From Desulfovibrio sp. (GTDB taxonomy: Bacteria > Desulfobacterota > Desulfovibrionia > Desulfovibrionales > Desulfovibrionaceae): a stretch of 64,000 nt of DNA. Made by a program: the position numbers and the translations under genes. Positions 27,988-37,555 of this stretch are shown in pieces. The DNA lies in NCBI GenBank assembly GCA_022839785.1, contig JALHJW010000001.1, positions 496,001 to 560,000 on the forward strand. Reading direction: 5' to 3'. Below the pieces are notes generated by a model. The model was given only the letters and a program-made list of their open reading frames with translations, was not told where the DNA came from and made no database searches. Each line of letters opens with the position of its first letter. The stretch's first letter is position 1.

Positions 27988-28929
27988 TCAGATTTCTTCG
28001 GTGCGCAGCTGCTTGGGGTCGATGCCCGACAGCGACATGACCAGACAGCCGATGACCGTGGTGGGGATGAACTGCGTCATGTGCAGGACCAGCCCGGCCG
28101 CCAGGGCCTCCTCCTTGTCCACGCCGTACAGGCCCAGGGCGAAGATGAGCGCGGCCTCGTAGACGCCGACCCCGCCCGGCGAGGAGGGCACGGCCATGCC
28201 CAGGGAGGAGATGACGAAGGCCACCACGAGCTGGGAGAGGGTCAGCTCCAGCCCGGCCAGCCACGTGAGCCCCAGGAGGAATGTCAGGAAGTAGAGGCCC
28301 CAGACCAGCAGGGTGAGTAACCCCAGGGCGACAAAGAACCCCAGCCCGGTGCGCTCGTGCAGTTGGCGCGCGAAGTCCGACACGAACAGCCGCAGCCGTT
28401 CCCCAGGCAGGAAGCGGAGCAGGACCCCGGTCCACTCGGGCCGGGCCGCCAGCGCGCCCACGCAGATCCAGCCCGCCAGGATGGCGGCGATGCCCGGCCA
28501 GATGGGCAGCCCCTGGCCCGAGACGCCCAGGGAAAGCACGGCCAGGCAGAAGACCAGGTTGATGTCGAAGAAGCGCTCCCAGAAGACGAGGCCGAGTCCC
28601 TTGGCCGAGGAGAAACCGCTCTTGCGGCTGACGTACACGGCCTTGGCCACCTCGCCGAGCTTGGCCGGAAAGATGTTGTTCAGGCCGAGCCCCAGGGCCG
28701 AGGCCTTGGCCCCGTCCAGCACCGAGAAGCCCGGCCCGGTCAGGTAGCGCAGCCGCATGCCGGGAATGAACAACATGATGGCCGTGAACAGGTTGAGCGC
28801 CGTGAAGCGCCAGACGGAATAACCGCCGACGGCCTCGGTCAGTCCGGCCAGGTCCACGCCCCAGAAGGCGTAGGCCAGACAGCCGCAGACCACGGCCAGC
28901 TTGAAGAGAAACATGAGCGTCTTGGTCAT
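27988..28929 (-). CDS. lysylphosphatidylglycerol-synthase-TM / UPF0104 family membrane protein
   Basis: Encodes 313 residues with about eight hydrophobic segments. The conserved family patterns NNIFPAKLGE (near 83-92) and VPSSPGGVGVYE (near 251-262) are present. This family corresponds to the membrane domain of MprF and to proteins that act beside polyprenyl-phosphate glycosyltransferases; a flippase-like role is often suggested. Its ATG overlaps the preceding stop as ATGA, so it is coupled to the GT-C gene. With the GT2 gene just upstream, the three probably modify lipids or surface glycans. The substrate is unknown. Confidence 0.8.
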   Translation of the reverse strand: MTKTLMFLFKLAVVCGCLAYAFWGVDLAGLTEAVGGYSVWRFTALNLFTAIMLFIPGMRLRYLTGPGFSVLDGAKASALGLGLNNIFPAKLGEVAKAVYVSRKSGFSSAKGLGLVFWERFFDINLVFCLAVLSLGVSGQGLPIWPGIAAILAGWICVGALAARPEWTGVLLRFLPGERLRLFVSDFARQLHERTGLGFFVALGLLTLLVWGLYFLTFLLGLTWLAGLELTLSQLVVAFVISSLGMAVPSSPGGVGVYEAALIFALGLYGVDKEEALAAGLVLHMTQFIPTTVIGCLVMSLSGIDPKQLRTEEI

Positions 28930-30071
28930 CGTGTTCCTTGCCTGCCCAGCAGCCGCGCCGCGCAGGCCGCGGCGCAGGCGATGAGCAACGGCTCCAGGGG
29001 AAGGCGGTAGCGGATGGAGGCCAGCGCGACCATGTGCAGGGCCGTGTAGTAGCCGACGAACAGCCAGATCAGCCCCAGCTCCCGCCAGCGGTCCCGCAGC
29101 ACGTACAGGCCCAGCAGGGCCAGCGCGAGCACCGGGCCGAAGCTGGCCAGGGCCGCGGCCTTGTAAAGTCCGCGGCTGAACCCCTCGGCATTGGGCCACA
29201 GGCTCCAGAACCGCTGGAACTTGCTCACGGCCAGGCGGGCGAACCGCTCCGGATTGTTGACAATTTCGTCAATGGCAAGCTTTTTCATGTACTGGTCCCG
29301 GGCCAGCTCGTCAAGCCCGGGCGGCACCACGGAGAGATAGGGCGCGCCGTCCGGCGGCACGCCGCCGTGGGGGTTCCAGGGATTGTTGGACTCCCACAGG
29401 CTCTGCCCGGCTCCCGTATTGGCGGCCATGAAGACCCCGAACGCCTGGTAGTTTCGCGCCACCCAGGGGGCGAGCAGCAGACAGAAGACCCCTGCCGCCG
29501 CCAGGATGGTCCGCGGCGGCGTCTTGCGCACGACCCATTCCCAGGCCGCCAGCACGGGCAGGAACCAGAGCAGCGTGGGCCGCGTGAGATGGGCCAGACC
29601 GAGCGTCCCGCCCAGGGCCGCCCCGCGCGGCCTCTCGGCTAGGGCGGCGGCAAAGGCCCAGGTCGTGAGCAGGACGAACCACGTCTCGGAAAGATAGAGC
29701 GCGGAATAGAAGATGAAGAACGGATAGACCGCCGTGGCCAGCCCGGCCAGCCAGACGCTCGCGGCGGAATCGTGCAGCCGCCGGGCGATGGCGCAGACCG
29801 GCAGGACCAGGAGCGCCGAGGCGAGGCACTGCACGGCGCGGATGGCCGTGATGTCGCCGCCCAGGAGCAGCACCAGCCCGCCCATGATGGCGGTGAACGG
29901 CATATCGTGCGCCAACTTGCCGCTCTCCACGCCGAAATGGTCCGCGAAATTGCCCGCCGCCTGCAGAAAGCGCTGCTCGTCCGGGAACAGCGGCAGGCCG
30001 TGCGCAACAAAGACGTACCCCAGCCGAAGGGCCAGGGCGAACACGCAGCAGACAAGGAGCGCGCGCCGCAT
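28926..30071 (-). CDS. GT-C family membrane glycosyltransferase
   Basis: Encodes 381 residues from the ATG at 30071, which has AGGAGG upstream. About ten transmembrane helices are visible. The first periplasmic loop carries FPDE (Asp31, Glu32), the acidic motif of GT-C/ArnT/PMT-type enzymes that use polyprenyl-phosphate sugars. It would transfer a sugar from an undecaprenyl-phosphate donor to a lipid or protein in the periplasm. The donor could be made by the GT2 protein encoded immediately upstream (53-base gap). The acceptor is not evident. Confidence 0.78.
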   Translation of the reverse strand: MRRALLVCCVFALALRLGYVFVAHGLPLFPDEQRFLQAAGNFADHFGVESGKLAHDMPFTAIMGGLVLLLGGDITAIRAVQCLASALLVLPVCAIARRLHDSAASVWLAGLATAVYPFFIFYSALYLSETWFVLLTTWAFAAALAERPRGAALGGTLGLAHLTRPTLLWFLPVLAAWEWVVRKTPPRTILAAAGVFCLLLAPWVARNYQAFGVFMAANTGAGQSLWESNNPWNPHGGVPPDGAPYLSVVPPGLDELARDQYMKKLAIDEIVNNPERFARLAVSKFQRFWSLWPNAEGFSRGLYKAAALASFGPVLALALLGLYVLRDRWRELGLIWLFVGYYTALHMVALASIRYRLPLEPLLIACAAACAARLLGRQGTR

Positions 30072-30123
30072 CAGTCCTCCTCTTCCCGCGGACCGGAACG
30101 GAGCAGACACACGGACCGCGCCC

Positions 30124-31056
30124 TCACTTGTGGAGCATCTCGCGCTCGAAATTGCGCTTGTCCTGGTCGCTGATCGAATCGAGGATCAGCCCCACGGCCA
30201 TGCACATGACCGCCACCAGCATCAGCCCCGTGGCCAGGATGGCCAACGGAACGTGGTGGATGTAGCGCTCGCGTATCCAGTCCCCGAAGACGGGAACGGC
30301 GGTCACGAGCCCCAGGAGCACGAAGAGCGCCGATGCGCCGCCGAAGAAGACCAGCGGCCGGTAGTAGCGCAGGATGCGGGCGATGGTGGAGAGCACCCGG
30401 GCCCCGTCGCTCAGGGTGTTGAGCTTGGAGACGCTGCCCTCGGGCCTGGCGTGGTAGGCCACGGGGATCTCGACGATGCGGAACCGCTTGTCCAGGGCGT
30501 GCAGGGTCATGTCCGTCTCAATCTCGAAGCCCTCGACCAGGATGGGGTAGTTCTTGACGAAGGTGCGGCTGAAGGCGCGGTAGCCGCTCATGATGTCCAC
30601 CAGGGAGGCCCTGAAGAGAAGGTTGACCAGACCCTGCACCAGGCGGTTCCCGGCGTCGTGCAGCGGGCGCCTGTTCTGTCTGGCGTAATGGCCCAGGGAG
30701 AGGCGGTCGCCCACGACCATGTCGGCCCGGTCCTCGACGATGGGCCGGATCAGGTCGCCCAGCCGGTCGGCCGGGTAGGTCATGTCCGCATCCACCATGA
30801 CGTACACGTCCGCGTCGACGCGGTGAAAGGCCCTGCGCAGCGCGTTGCCCTTGCCCTGGCGGGGCTCCACGAGCACCCCGCCCGCGGCCTTGAGTTCCGC
30901 CAGGGTCTCGCGGGCGAGACGCTCGGTGGCGTCGGACGAGTTGTTGTTCACGACCCAGAATTCAGCCGAAGGCATGGCGGCGTGAAAAACCCGGATCGTG
31001 TCCGCGATCGTCCGCTCCTCGTTGTAGGCGGGGAGGATGATGGCAACCCTGTTCAT
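30124..31056 (-). CDS. GT2 polyprenyl-phosphate sugar transferase (DPM1/ArnC-like)
   Basis: Encodes 310 residues. The GT-A domain begins with LPAYNEE (8-14). A VDADMTYP metal motif lies near 84-91, and an RQGKGNALR nucleotide-sugar motif near 66. Two C-terminal transmembrane helices (about 220-245 and 260-290) resemble GtrB/ArnC-type enzymes that load a sugar on undecaprenyl phosphate at the cytosolic face. An alternative ATG at 31083 adds 9 residues; 31056 is preferred because it starts directly before the first beta strand. It is the first of a three-gene membrane glycosylation set. Confidence 0.82.
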   Translation of the reverse strand: MNRVAIILPAYNEERTIADTIRVFHAAMPSAEFWVVNNNSSDATERLARETLAELKAAGGVLVEPRQGKGNALRRAFHRVDADVYVMVDADMTYPADRLGDLIRPIVEDRADMVVGDRLSLGHYARQNRRPLHDAGNRLVQGLVNLLFRASLVDIMSGYRAFSRTFVKNYPILVEGFEIETDMTLHALDKRFRIVEIPVAYHARPEGSVSKLNTLSDGARVLSTIARILRYYRPLVFFGGASALFVLLGLVTAVPVFGDWIRERYIHHVPLAILATGLMLVAVMCMAVGLILDSISDQDKRNFEREMLHK

Positions 31057-31232
31057 GCGGGAAAACTCCGTCGGCTCGATCATGCGTCCTGCGGGCCCGG
31101 CTCCGGCCCGGCCATGCCCCGGCCGCGCGCCGGTCATGGACGTGATGCCCGAGCCGCCCGGTTTCGTCAAACCCCTGCCGCCGGTCCTTCGGGCTGCCGC
31201 CCGCCGCGAAGCCGGGCGGGCGCGTCCCGGGC

Positions 31233-33470
31233 TCAGGCGTTGACCATCTCCTGCAGCCGGTACCGCAGGTGGGTAAAGCGGCGTTCGGAGCGGTTGTTGC
31301 GCAAGGCAAGGCCCACGGCGCGGCGGCTGCCCACCAGGACCACCAGCTTCCGCGCCCGCGTCAGGGCCGTGTAGAGCAGGTTGCGCTGCAGCAGCACGTA
31401 GTGCTGGGTGAGCAGGGGGATGACCACGGCCGGGTACTCGCTGCCCTGCGACTTGTGCACGCTGATGGCGTAGGCCAGGGCCAGCTCGTCCAGTTCCGCA
31501 GCCTCGTACTGGACCATGCGGCCGTCGAAGTCCACCAGCAGTTCGCCGCCCTCGGGGTCCGCCTCCTCGATGAAGCCGAGGTCCCCGTTGAACACGTCCT
31601 TCTCGTAGTTGTTGCGCAGCTGGATGACCCGGTCCCCCTCGCGAAAACGCGTCTGACCGCGCACCACCTCGCGCCCGCCGGGGTTCACGGCCTCCTGCAC
31701 GGCCCTGTTCAGGGCCTGGGTGCCCACCTCCCCCTTGTGCATGGGGGCCAGCACCTGGATGTCGCGCAGCGGGTCCAGGCCGTAGGCCGCGGGGATGCGG
31801 CGGCAGACGCTGTCGAGCACGAGCTGGCGCGCCTTGAGCGGGTCCTCCTGCACGATCCACCAGAAATCCTTGTGCGGCGGCGACGCCTCCGGGTCCTCGC
31901 CCGGGAACTCGCCCGCGTTGACCCGGTGCGCGTTGCGCACGATGAAGCTCTCCATGGCCTGGCGGTAGATGTGCGAGAGCAAGGAGGTGGGCACGGCCTC
32001 GCTGCCCAGCAGGTCGCCCAGCACGTTGCCCGGCCCCACGGAGGGGAGCTGATTCACGTCGCCCACCAGGATCAGACGGCAGGTCAGCGGCAGGGCGCGC
32101 AGCAGGGCCTGGAAGAGCTGCACGTCGAGCATGCTGGCCTCGTCCACGAGCACGGCGTCGGCCTTCAGCTTGCTCTCCTCGTTGTGCTGAAAACCCGTGT
32201 CCGGCTGGTACTGCAGCATGCGGTGGATGGTCGAGGCGGGCGCGCCCGAGGCCTCGCTCATGCGCTTGGCCGCCCGGCCCGTGGGCGCGCACAGCCGCGT
32301 CTTGAGGCCCGCCTTGGAGAGCGCCTGCACGATCATGCGCGTGATGGTCGTCTTGCCCGTGCCCGGCCCGCCGGTGATGATGTAGGCCTTGTTCACGCAG
32401 GCCCCCACCACGGCCTCGCGCTGCTCGTTGGACAGGGAGATGCCCGCCTCCCGCTCCAGGCCCGGCAGCAGCTTCTCCACCTTCTCGCGGAAGTTCCTGG
32501 GACAGGGATGCGAGAGCAGGCCGAAGAGCCGCGACGCCACGTCGCTCTCCATCTTCCAGAACAGCGTCAGCCAGACCGCGCGCTCCACGTTCTGCTCGGG
32601 CAGGTCCTCCACGCGCACCCGCTTGCGCTCCTGCAGCCCGGCCAGGGCCTGCTCGAAACGCTCGCGGTCCACGCCGCCCAGCAACTCGTGCACGTGCCCG
32701 TAGAGATCCTCCTCCGGAAAGAAGAGATGCCCCTTCTCACTCATGGAAAAAAGGCCGTAGACGATGGCCGCCTCAACCCGCTCCACCGCGTCCGTGGCGA
32801 AGCCCAGCTTGAGCGCCATGGCGTCCGCCGTGCGGAAGCCGATGCCTCTGATGACGTAGGCCAGCTCGTAGGGATTCTCGCGCAGCTTCTCGATGGCCCC
32901 CGCGCCGTACAGCGTGAAGATGCGCGGCGCATACGTGGTCGGCACCTCGTGGGTCTGCAGGAAGAGCATCAGGCCGCGGATGGCGCGCTGCTCGTCCCAG
33001 GAGGCCTTGATGCCCTCCAGCTTCTTCCGGCCGACCCCGTCGACCTCCAGCAGCCGCTCGGGCTCCCGGTCCATGATCTCCAGCACCTCGCTCCCGAAAC
33101 GGTCCACGAGGCGCTCGGCCATGGTCGGCCCCACCCCTTTGATCAGACCGGAGGAAAGGTAACGCACGATGCCGTGCAGACTGGCCGGGTAGGCCTGGAC
33201 GAAACGGGCCACATCAAACTGGCGGCCGAAGCGCGGATGTTCCTTCCACACGCCCCACATCTCAAGCATCTCGCCCGGCGTGAGACTGCCCAGGCACCCC
33301 ACCACCGTGGTCTGCCCGGCCTCGCCCTGCGCCCTGACCCGGGCCACGGTCCAGCCCGTCCCGGGATTGTGAAAGGAGACGGCGAGGACCTCGCCCTTCA
33401 GACAGGCGAGGCCCTCGCCCTCGGCCCCAGGGCCGAACGCGGGATCGAGCACGGGACGGTCAGTATCCAT
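31233..33470 (-). CDS. recD2: ATP-dependent helicase RecD2
   Basis: Encodes 745 residues from the ATG at 33470. A longer frame to 33575 exists, but it adds a tail unlike the family start. The order matches RecD2: N-terminal OB-like region (LKGEVLAVSFHNPGTG), helix-hairpin-helix region near 90-190, then SF1B helicase with Walker A GGPGTGKTT near 366, DEAS Walker B, and a C-terminal SHKSQGSEYP motif. RecD2 unwinds DNA 5' to 3' without RecBC and works in repair and replication restart. No strong ribosome site precedes the chosen ATG, so the start is uncertain. It lies downstream of recR. Confidence 0.92.
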   Translation of the reverse strand: MDTDRPVLDPAFGPGAEGEGLACLKGEVLAVSFHNPGTGWTVARVRAQGEAGQTTVVGCLGSLTPGEMLEMWGVWKEHPRFGRQFDVARFVQAYPASLHGIVRYLSSGLIKGVGPTMAERLVDRFGSEVLEIMDREPERLLEVDGVGRKKLEGIKASWDEQRAIRGLMLFLQTHEVPTTYAPRIFTLYGAGAIEKLRENPYELAYVIRGIGFRTADAMALKLGFATDAVERVEAAIVYGLFSMSEKGHLFFPEEDLYGHVHELLGGVDRERFEQALAGLQERKRVRVEDLPEQNVERAVWLTLFWKMESDVASRLFGLLSHPCPRNFREKVEKLLPGLEREAGISLSNEQREAVVGACVNKAYIITGGPGTGKTTITRMIVQALSKAGLKTRLCAPTGRAAKRMSEASGAPASTIHRMLQYQPDTGFQHNEESKLKADAVLVDEASMLDVQLFQALLRALPLTCRLILVGDVNQLPSVGPGNVLGDLLGSEAVPTSLLSHIYRQAMESFIVRNAHRVNAGEFPGEDPEASPPHKDFWWIVQEDPLKARQLVLDSVCRRIPAAYGLDPLRDIQVLAPMHKGEVGTQALNRAVQEAVNPGGREVVRGQTRFREGDRVIQLRNNYEKDVFNGDLGFIEEADPEGGELLVDFDGRMVQYEAAELDELALAYAISVHKSQGSEYPAVVIPLLTQHYVLLQRNLLYTALTRARKLVVLVGSRRAVGLALRNNRSERRFTHLRYRLQEMVNA

Positions 33471-33688
33471 GGCGTGCAGCCGGAACGGGGCATCGGGGAA
33501 GGAACGGCCCCCCCTCCCCTCTTCTTCTGAACGTTTTATCTCGCTTCGCATCGTGGGCGGCCATATGCGGGTCATCCTGCACTTTTTTCACACTTCCCGC
33601 ACCGCCTTCATCCCCGCCGCTCCCGCGCCATCCGGGACGCCAGCCTTCCGCCGTCGCGGTCTGGCAGGCCATCCGGCCCAGCAGAACC

Positions 33689-33705
33689 GGGGGGCTGAGC
33701 CCCCC
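33689..33705 (-). terminator. possible hairpin after recR
   Basis: A compact G6/C6 palindrome (33689-33705) lies 45 bases past the recR stop. It has no T-tract on the minus strand. It may weakly separate recR from recD2, or be only a pausing structure. Confidence 0.35.
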
Positions 33706-33749
33706 TGCCGCCGGAGGCGTCTTTCCCTCTTCCCCGCAGCTGCCCGAGC

Positions 33750-34361
33750 CTACAGCTTCTGCCTCCAGAGCAGGGACTGGCGCAGGGTTTCGCGATCAAC
33801 GTACTTGACCTCGGCCCCCAGGGGGATGCCCTGGGCCAGGCGGGTCAGGCCGATGCCGGGGAATTCGCGGTCGAGCATGTTCTTGACGTAGGAGGCGGTG
33901 GCCTCGGCCTCCAGGGTGGTGCCCAGGGCCAAGATCAGCTCCCTGACCTCGCCCTCGGCCAGACGGCGGCGCAGGGCGGAGAATTCGAGCTGCGCCGCGT
34001 CCACGCCGTCCAGGGGGGCGAGCAGGCCGCCCAGGACCATGTACTGGCCCTTGTAGAAGCCGCCCTCCTCCATGGCCAGCAGACTGTCCCACTCGCCCAC
34101 CAGGCAGAGCTGGTTCTGCTCGCGGCCCGCGTCCGCGCACAGGGGGCAGGGGCTCGACTCGGCCAGGCTCAGGCAGCGGTCGCAGAAACAGAGCCGTTCG
34201 CGCAGTTCGAGAATGGAGCGGCCCAGGGCGTCCGCCCGCTCGCGCGGCCACTTGAGGATGGTCAGGGCGATGCGCAGGGCGGACTTGGGCCCCAGGCCGG
34301 GCAGTCCGGCCAGCCGTTCCACGAGTTCGCGCAGCGGGGCCGGAAGGGCGTTCTTCTCCAT
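33750..34361 (-). CDS. recR: recombination protein RecR
   Basis: Encodes 203 residues, the standard RecR length. The N-terminal helix-hairpin-helix has LPGLGPKSA near 20-28. The zinc motif is CDRC...CPLC (Cys60, Cys63, Cys72, Cys75). The Toprim domain (about 80-175) follows. It works with RecF/RecO in loading RecA at gaps. The order dnaX-ebfC-recR is one of the most conserved small clusters in bacteria, and spacing here is 15 bases from ebfC. Confidence 0.96.
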   Translation of the reverse strand: MEKNALPAPLRELVERLAGLPGLGPKSALRIALTILKWPRERADALGRSILELRERLCFCDRCLSLAESSPCPLCADAGREQNQLCLVGEWDSLLAMEEGGFYKGQYMVLGGLLAPLDGVDAAQLEFSALRRRLAEGEVRELILALGTTLEAEATASYVKNMLDREFPGIGLTRLAQGIPLGAEVKYVDRETLRQSLLWRQKL

Positions 34362-34376
34362 ACGGTCCGGGGAGGC

Positions 34377-34688
34377 CTAGACGATGCCGGGCAGCCTGAG
34401 GCCGCCGGTCAGCTTGGCCATCTCGGCCTCGCGCAGTTCCTTGGACTGCTTCACGGCCTCGGCCACGGCGGCGAGGATGAGATCCTGCAGCATCTCCACG
34501 TCGCCCGGGTCCACCACGGACTTGTCGATCCTGACGGCGGTGACGTCGCCGGCGCAGTTGGCGGTCACGCTGACCATGCCGCCGCCGCTCTGGGCCTCCA
34601 CCGTACGCTCGGCCAGCTCCTTCTGGAGCTGCCCCATTTTCCTGTGCATCACCTGGGCCTGACGGACCAGATCGTTCATGCCGCGCAT
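34377..34688 (-). CDS. ebfC: YbaB/EbfC family nucleoid-associated protein
   Basis: Encodes 103 residues. The N-terminal helix, the Gly-rich strand with VSVTANCAGDVTAVRID, and the C-terminal helix match the YbaB/EbfC family. These proteins form DNA-binding dimers and are nearly always encoded between dnaX and recR. A CAGGAG site precedes the ATG. Function is probably nucleoid organisation or helping recombination and replication; the sequence does not say more. Confidence 0.93.
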   Translation of the reverse strand: MRGMNDLVRQAQVMHRKMGQLQKELAERTVEAQSGGGMVSVTANCAGDVTAVRIDKSVVDPGDVEMLQDLILAAVAEAVKQSKELREAEMAKLTGGLRLPGIV

Positions 34689-34711
34689 GCGTATTCTCCT
34701 GAATCGTCGGT

Positions 34712-36493
34712 TTAGTTGATGGGATCGAAGCTGACGATGACCGCGCCGAACTCGTCGATCATCTTCCTGACCACCGGGTCGCCCTTGATCTCGTCGCGCA
34801 GTTCGCGGCGGCTCATCTCGGGCGCGCGCTGGACGCAGGCGAAGGTCAGCCCGACGTCCGGGCCGAAATAGGCGCGGGCCATGGCCTCGATGCGCGCCGC
34901 GTTCTCGGGTCGGAGCAACTGGGCCTGATGCTCCTCGTTCTGGCAGACGAAGGTCACCGCGCCGTCCGCGAACTCTCCCTGGCAGAGCGTGAAGCCCATG
35001 GGCAGCCCCTGCCCGTTGGCCGCGCTCTTGGCGTAGGCCATGAACCCGGCGAAATCGCGCGGCCCCGCAGGGGCGGCCTCCTCCGGAAGGGGAAGTCCGG
35101 GCGTGGCGGGCTCGTCACCGGGCAACGCGCCCGCGGCCTCGGAAGGCGTGACGCGCGGCCCGGCCGCCGGTTGAGCAACGGCTCCGGCGCTCGGGGCGGC
35201 GAGCGGAGTGGACGCGGGCGCGGCCTCCTCGCGCCAGGGCGGGGCCTCGCGCGGCGGCGCGGTCCGCTGTCCCGAGGCGGGCGGCGGCGCGGCCGGAGCG
35301 CGGCCTGTCCCGGAGGCCGAAGGGCCTCCCCGCGCCGGGCCGCCGGAGGCGGGGCCTGGCGACGTCGCGCCGGACGCGGCCGGGGATTCGAGGTCCAGCA
35401 GCCTGGGCAGGCTGGCCATGTTGAAGAGCAGCAGCTCCAGGGCCTGGGCGGGCTCCAGGCTGTGCAGCACGCGGCGCTGCCCCTCCAGGGTGAGCTGCCA
35501 GCAGGCATGGATGTGGGCCAGGGAGAGACGCTTGGTGAAGGCGGCCAGTTCGTCCACTTCCTCGGCCGGGGCGTCTATGGCCCCGGCGGCCTGGCCGCCG
35601 GACTGGGAGAGCAGGAAGAGGTCGCGCCAGGTCCCGGCCAGTTCGCGCAGGAAGAAGCCCAGGTCCAGGCCCTGGTCCAGCACCTCGGCGAGCAGGACGG
35701 AGAGCGCGGCGCAGTCGCCGTCCGCCACGCCCGAGAGCAGCCTGAGCAGCACCTCGCGCCCGGCCAGGCCGAGCACGGCGCGCACGTCCTCGGCGGCCAG
35801 GGGCGTGCGGCCCATGGCCAGGGTCTGGGCCAGCAGGGACATGGAGTCGCGCACGCTGCCCGCGCCGCGCCGGGCGATGAGCGTCAGGGCCTGCGGCTCG
35901 AAGGCGATGCCCTCGCGCTCCAGCAGGGAGCGCAGGTGCTCCTCCAGCCCTTTTTGCGGCAGACGTTTGAAGGTGTAGTGCTGGCAGCGGCTGACGATGG
36001 TGGCCGGAAACTTGTGCGGCTCGGTGGTGGCCAGGATGAAGGTGGCGTGGCCGGGCGGCTCCTCCAGGGTCTTGAGCAGCGCGTTGAAGGCCTCGCGCGT
36101 GAGCATGTGCGCCTCATCGACGATGAAGACCTTGTAGCGGCACTCGATGGGCGCGTAGCCGATGTCTTCCTTGAGGCGGCGGGCGTCGTCGATGCCGCGG
36201 TTGGAGGCGGCGTCGATCTCCACCACGTCCACGGCCGCGCCCGCGGTGATGGCCTTGCAATGGCGGCAACGGTTGCAGGGCTCGGCCGTGGGCGCGGTCT
36301 CGCAGTTGATGGCCTTGGCCATGATCCGCGCGATGGTGGTCTTGCCCACGCCGCGCGTGCCCGAGAAGAGGTAGGCGGGCGCGATGCGGTCCTCTGCCGA
36401 GGCGCGGGAGAGAACGGCCTTGACGGCGTCCTGTCCGGCCACGTCGGCGAAGCGCTGCGGGCGGTATTTGGCGGTGAGGCTCTGGGTGCTCAT
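34712..36493 (-). CDS. dnaX: DNA polymerase III gamma/tau subunit
   Basis: Encodes 593 residues. The AAA+ clamp-loader module starts with Walker A GTRGVGKTT near 46 and includes the zinc-module Cys cluster (CNRCRHC near 77-83), DEAHML, and sensor ATTEPHKFP. A Pro/Ala/Gly-rich linker (about 365-480) joins the C-terminal tau domain, which contacts the polymerase core. I saw no A6G-type slippery site in the region where E. coli makes gamma by frameshift, so only tau may be made. It heads the dnaX-ebfC-recR set, 44 bases after ilvE. Confidence 0.95.
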   Translation of the reverse strand: MSTQSLTAKYRPQRFADVAGQDAVKAVLSRASAEDRIAPAYLFSGTRGVGKTTIARIMAKAINCETAPTAEPCNRCRHCKAITAGAAVDVVEIDAASNRGIDDARRLKEDIGYAPIECRYKVFIVDEAHMLTREAFNALLKTLEEPPGHATFILATTEPHKFPATIVSRCQHYTFKRLPQKGLEEHLRSLLEREGIAFEPQALTLIARRGAGSVRDSMSLLAQTLAMGRTPLAAEDVRAVLGLAGREVLLRLLSGVADGDCAALSVLLAEVLDQGLDLGFFLRELAGTWRDLFLLSQSGGQAAGAIDAPAEEVDELAAFTKRLSLAHIHACWQLTLEGQRRVLHSLEPAQALELLLFNMASLPRLLDLESPAASGATSPGPASGGPARGGPSASGTGRAPAAPPPASGQRTAPPREAPPWREEAAPASTPLAAPSAGAVAQPAAGPRVTPSEAAGALPGDEPATPGLPLPEEAAPAGPRDFAGFMAYAKSAANGQGLPMGFTLCQGEFADGAVTFVCQNEEHQAQLLRPENAARIEAMARAYFGPDVGLTFACVQRAPEMSRRELRDEIKGDPVVRKMIDEFGAVIVSFDPIN

Positions 36494-36537
36494 GGGTCAG
36501 GGGGCCGGTCGCCCGACCCCTGTCCTCCGGAAGGATT

Positions 36538-37461
36538 TCAGATCGTGTAGTAGGCCAGCCAGTCCTTGTACTTGGGGCTGTCGCCCGTGACGGCCTTGAA
36601 GTATTCCTTCTGCAGGGCCAGGGCCACGGGTCCGGCCTCGCCCTTGCCGATCTGGCGGCGGTCCACCTCGCGGATGGGCGTCAGTTCGGCCGCGGTGCCG
36701 GTGAAGAAGGCCTCGTCCGCGGCGTACAGCTCGTCGCGCGAGAAGCGCTCCTCGACCACCTTGTAGCCCATGTCGCGGGCGATGGTGAGCACGGACTCGC
36801 GGGTGATGCCCGCCAGGATGGAGGTCAGGGGCGGCGTCTTGATGACGCCCTTGTTGACCAGGAAGACGTTCTCGCCCGAGCCTTCGGAGACGTAGCCCGC
36901 GGTGTCCAGCATCAGGCCCTCGTCGTAGCCGTCGGCCAGGGCCTCGGTCTTGGCCAGCACGGAGTTGACGTAGTTGCCGCTGACCTTGGCCTTGGTCATC
37001 ATGACGTTGACGTGGTGGCGGGTGAAGGTCGAGGTCTTGATGCGGATGCCCTTCTTCAGGGCGTCCTCGCCGAGGTATGCGCCCCAGTGCCAGGTGGCGA
37101 TGGCCACGCGGATGGGGTTCGAGCCCGGAAACACGCCCATGGCCCCGTCGCCGATGAAGATCAGGGGACGGATGTAGGCGGCCTTCAGCCTGTTGGCCTT
37201 CAGGGTCTCCAGGATGGCGTCGAAGATCTGCTGCTCGCTGAAGGGAACCTTCATCTCCACGATGCGCGCGGAGTCGAAGAGACGCTCCACGTGCTCCTCC
37301 AGACGGAAGACGGCGGAGCGCCCGTCCACGGTCTCATAGGCGCGGATGCCCTCGAACACGCCCACGCCGTAATGCAGGGTGTGGGTCAGGACGTGGACGT
37401 TGGCCTCGTCCCAGGGCACCAGCTTGCCGTCGAACCAGATCTTGTCGGTCTTCTGCACCAT
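36538..37461 (-). CDS. ilvE: branched-chain amino acid aminotransferase
   Basis: Encodes 307 residues, a fold-type IV PLP aminotransferase. YGVGVFEGIRAYE near 30-42 is the typical IlvE substrate-pocket motif, and the PLP lysine lies in AKVSGNYVNS near residue 158. It transfers amino groups between glutamate and the 2-oxo acids of Leu, Ile and Val. An AGGGGAT site precedes the ATG at 37461; a longer start at 37482 adds seven charged residues. It precedes dnaX by 44 bases and may be cotranscribed with it, but the pairing has no obvious functional sense. Confidence 0.94.
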   Translation of the reverse strand: MVQKTDKIWFDGKLVPWDEANVHVLTHTLHYGVGVFEGIRAYETVDGRSAVFRLEEHVERLFDSARIVEMKVPFSEQQIFDAILETLKANRLKAAYIRPLIFIGDGAMGVFPGSNPIRVAIATWHWGAYLGEDALKKGIRIKTSTFTRHHVNVMMTKAKVSGNYVNSVLAKTEALADGYDEGLMLDTAGYVSEGSGENVFLVNKGVIKTPPLTSILAGITRESVLTIARDMGYKVVEERFSRDELYAADEAFFTGTAAELTPIREVDRRQIGKGEAGPVALALQKEYFKAVTGDSPKYKDWLAYYTI

Positions 37462-37555
37462 GTCGCGATCCCCTTTGCGCAAAGCGGAATTTGAATTCCT
37501 GTGGTTACAGGAAGGCCCCCGCCCGGGTCAAGCGGGGGTGCGGCGGGAAGGGCGG

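Noticed and set aside
34712..35500. Programmed frameshift in dnaX to make a gamma subunit
   Set aside because: No A6G-type slippery run with a following hairpin was found in the linker region.
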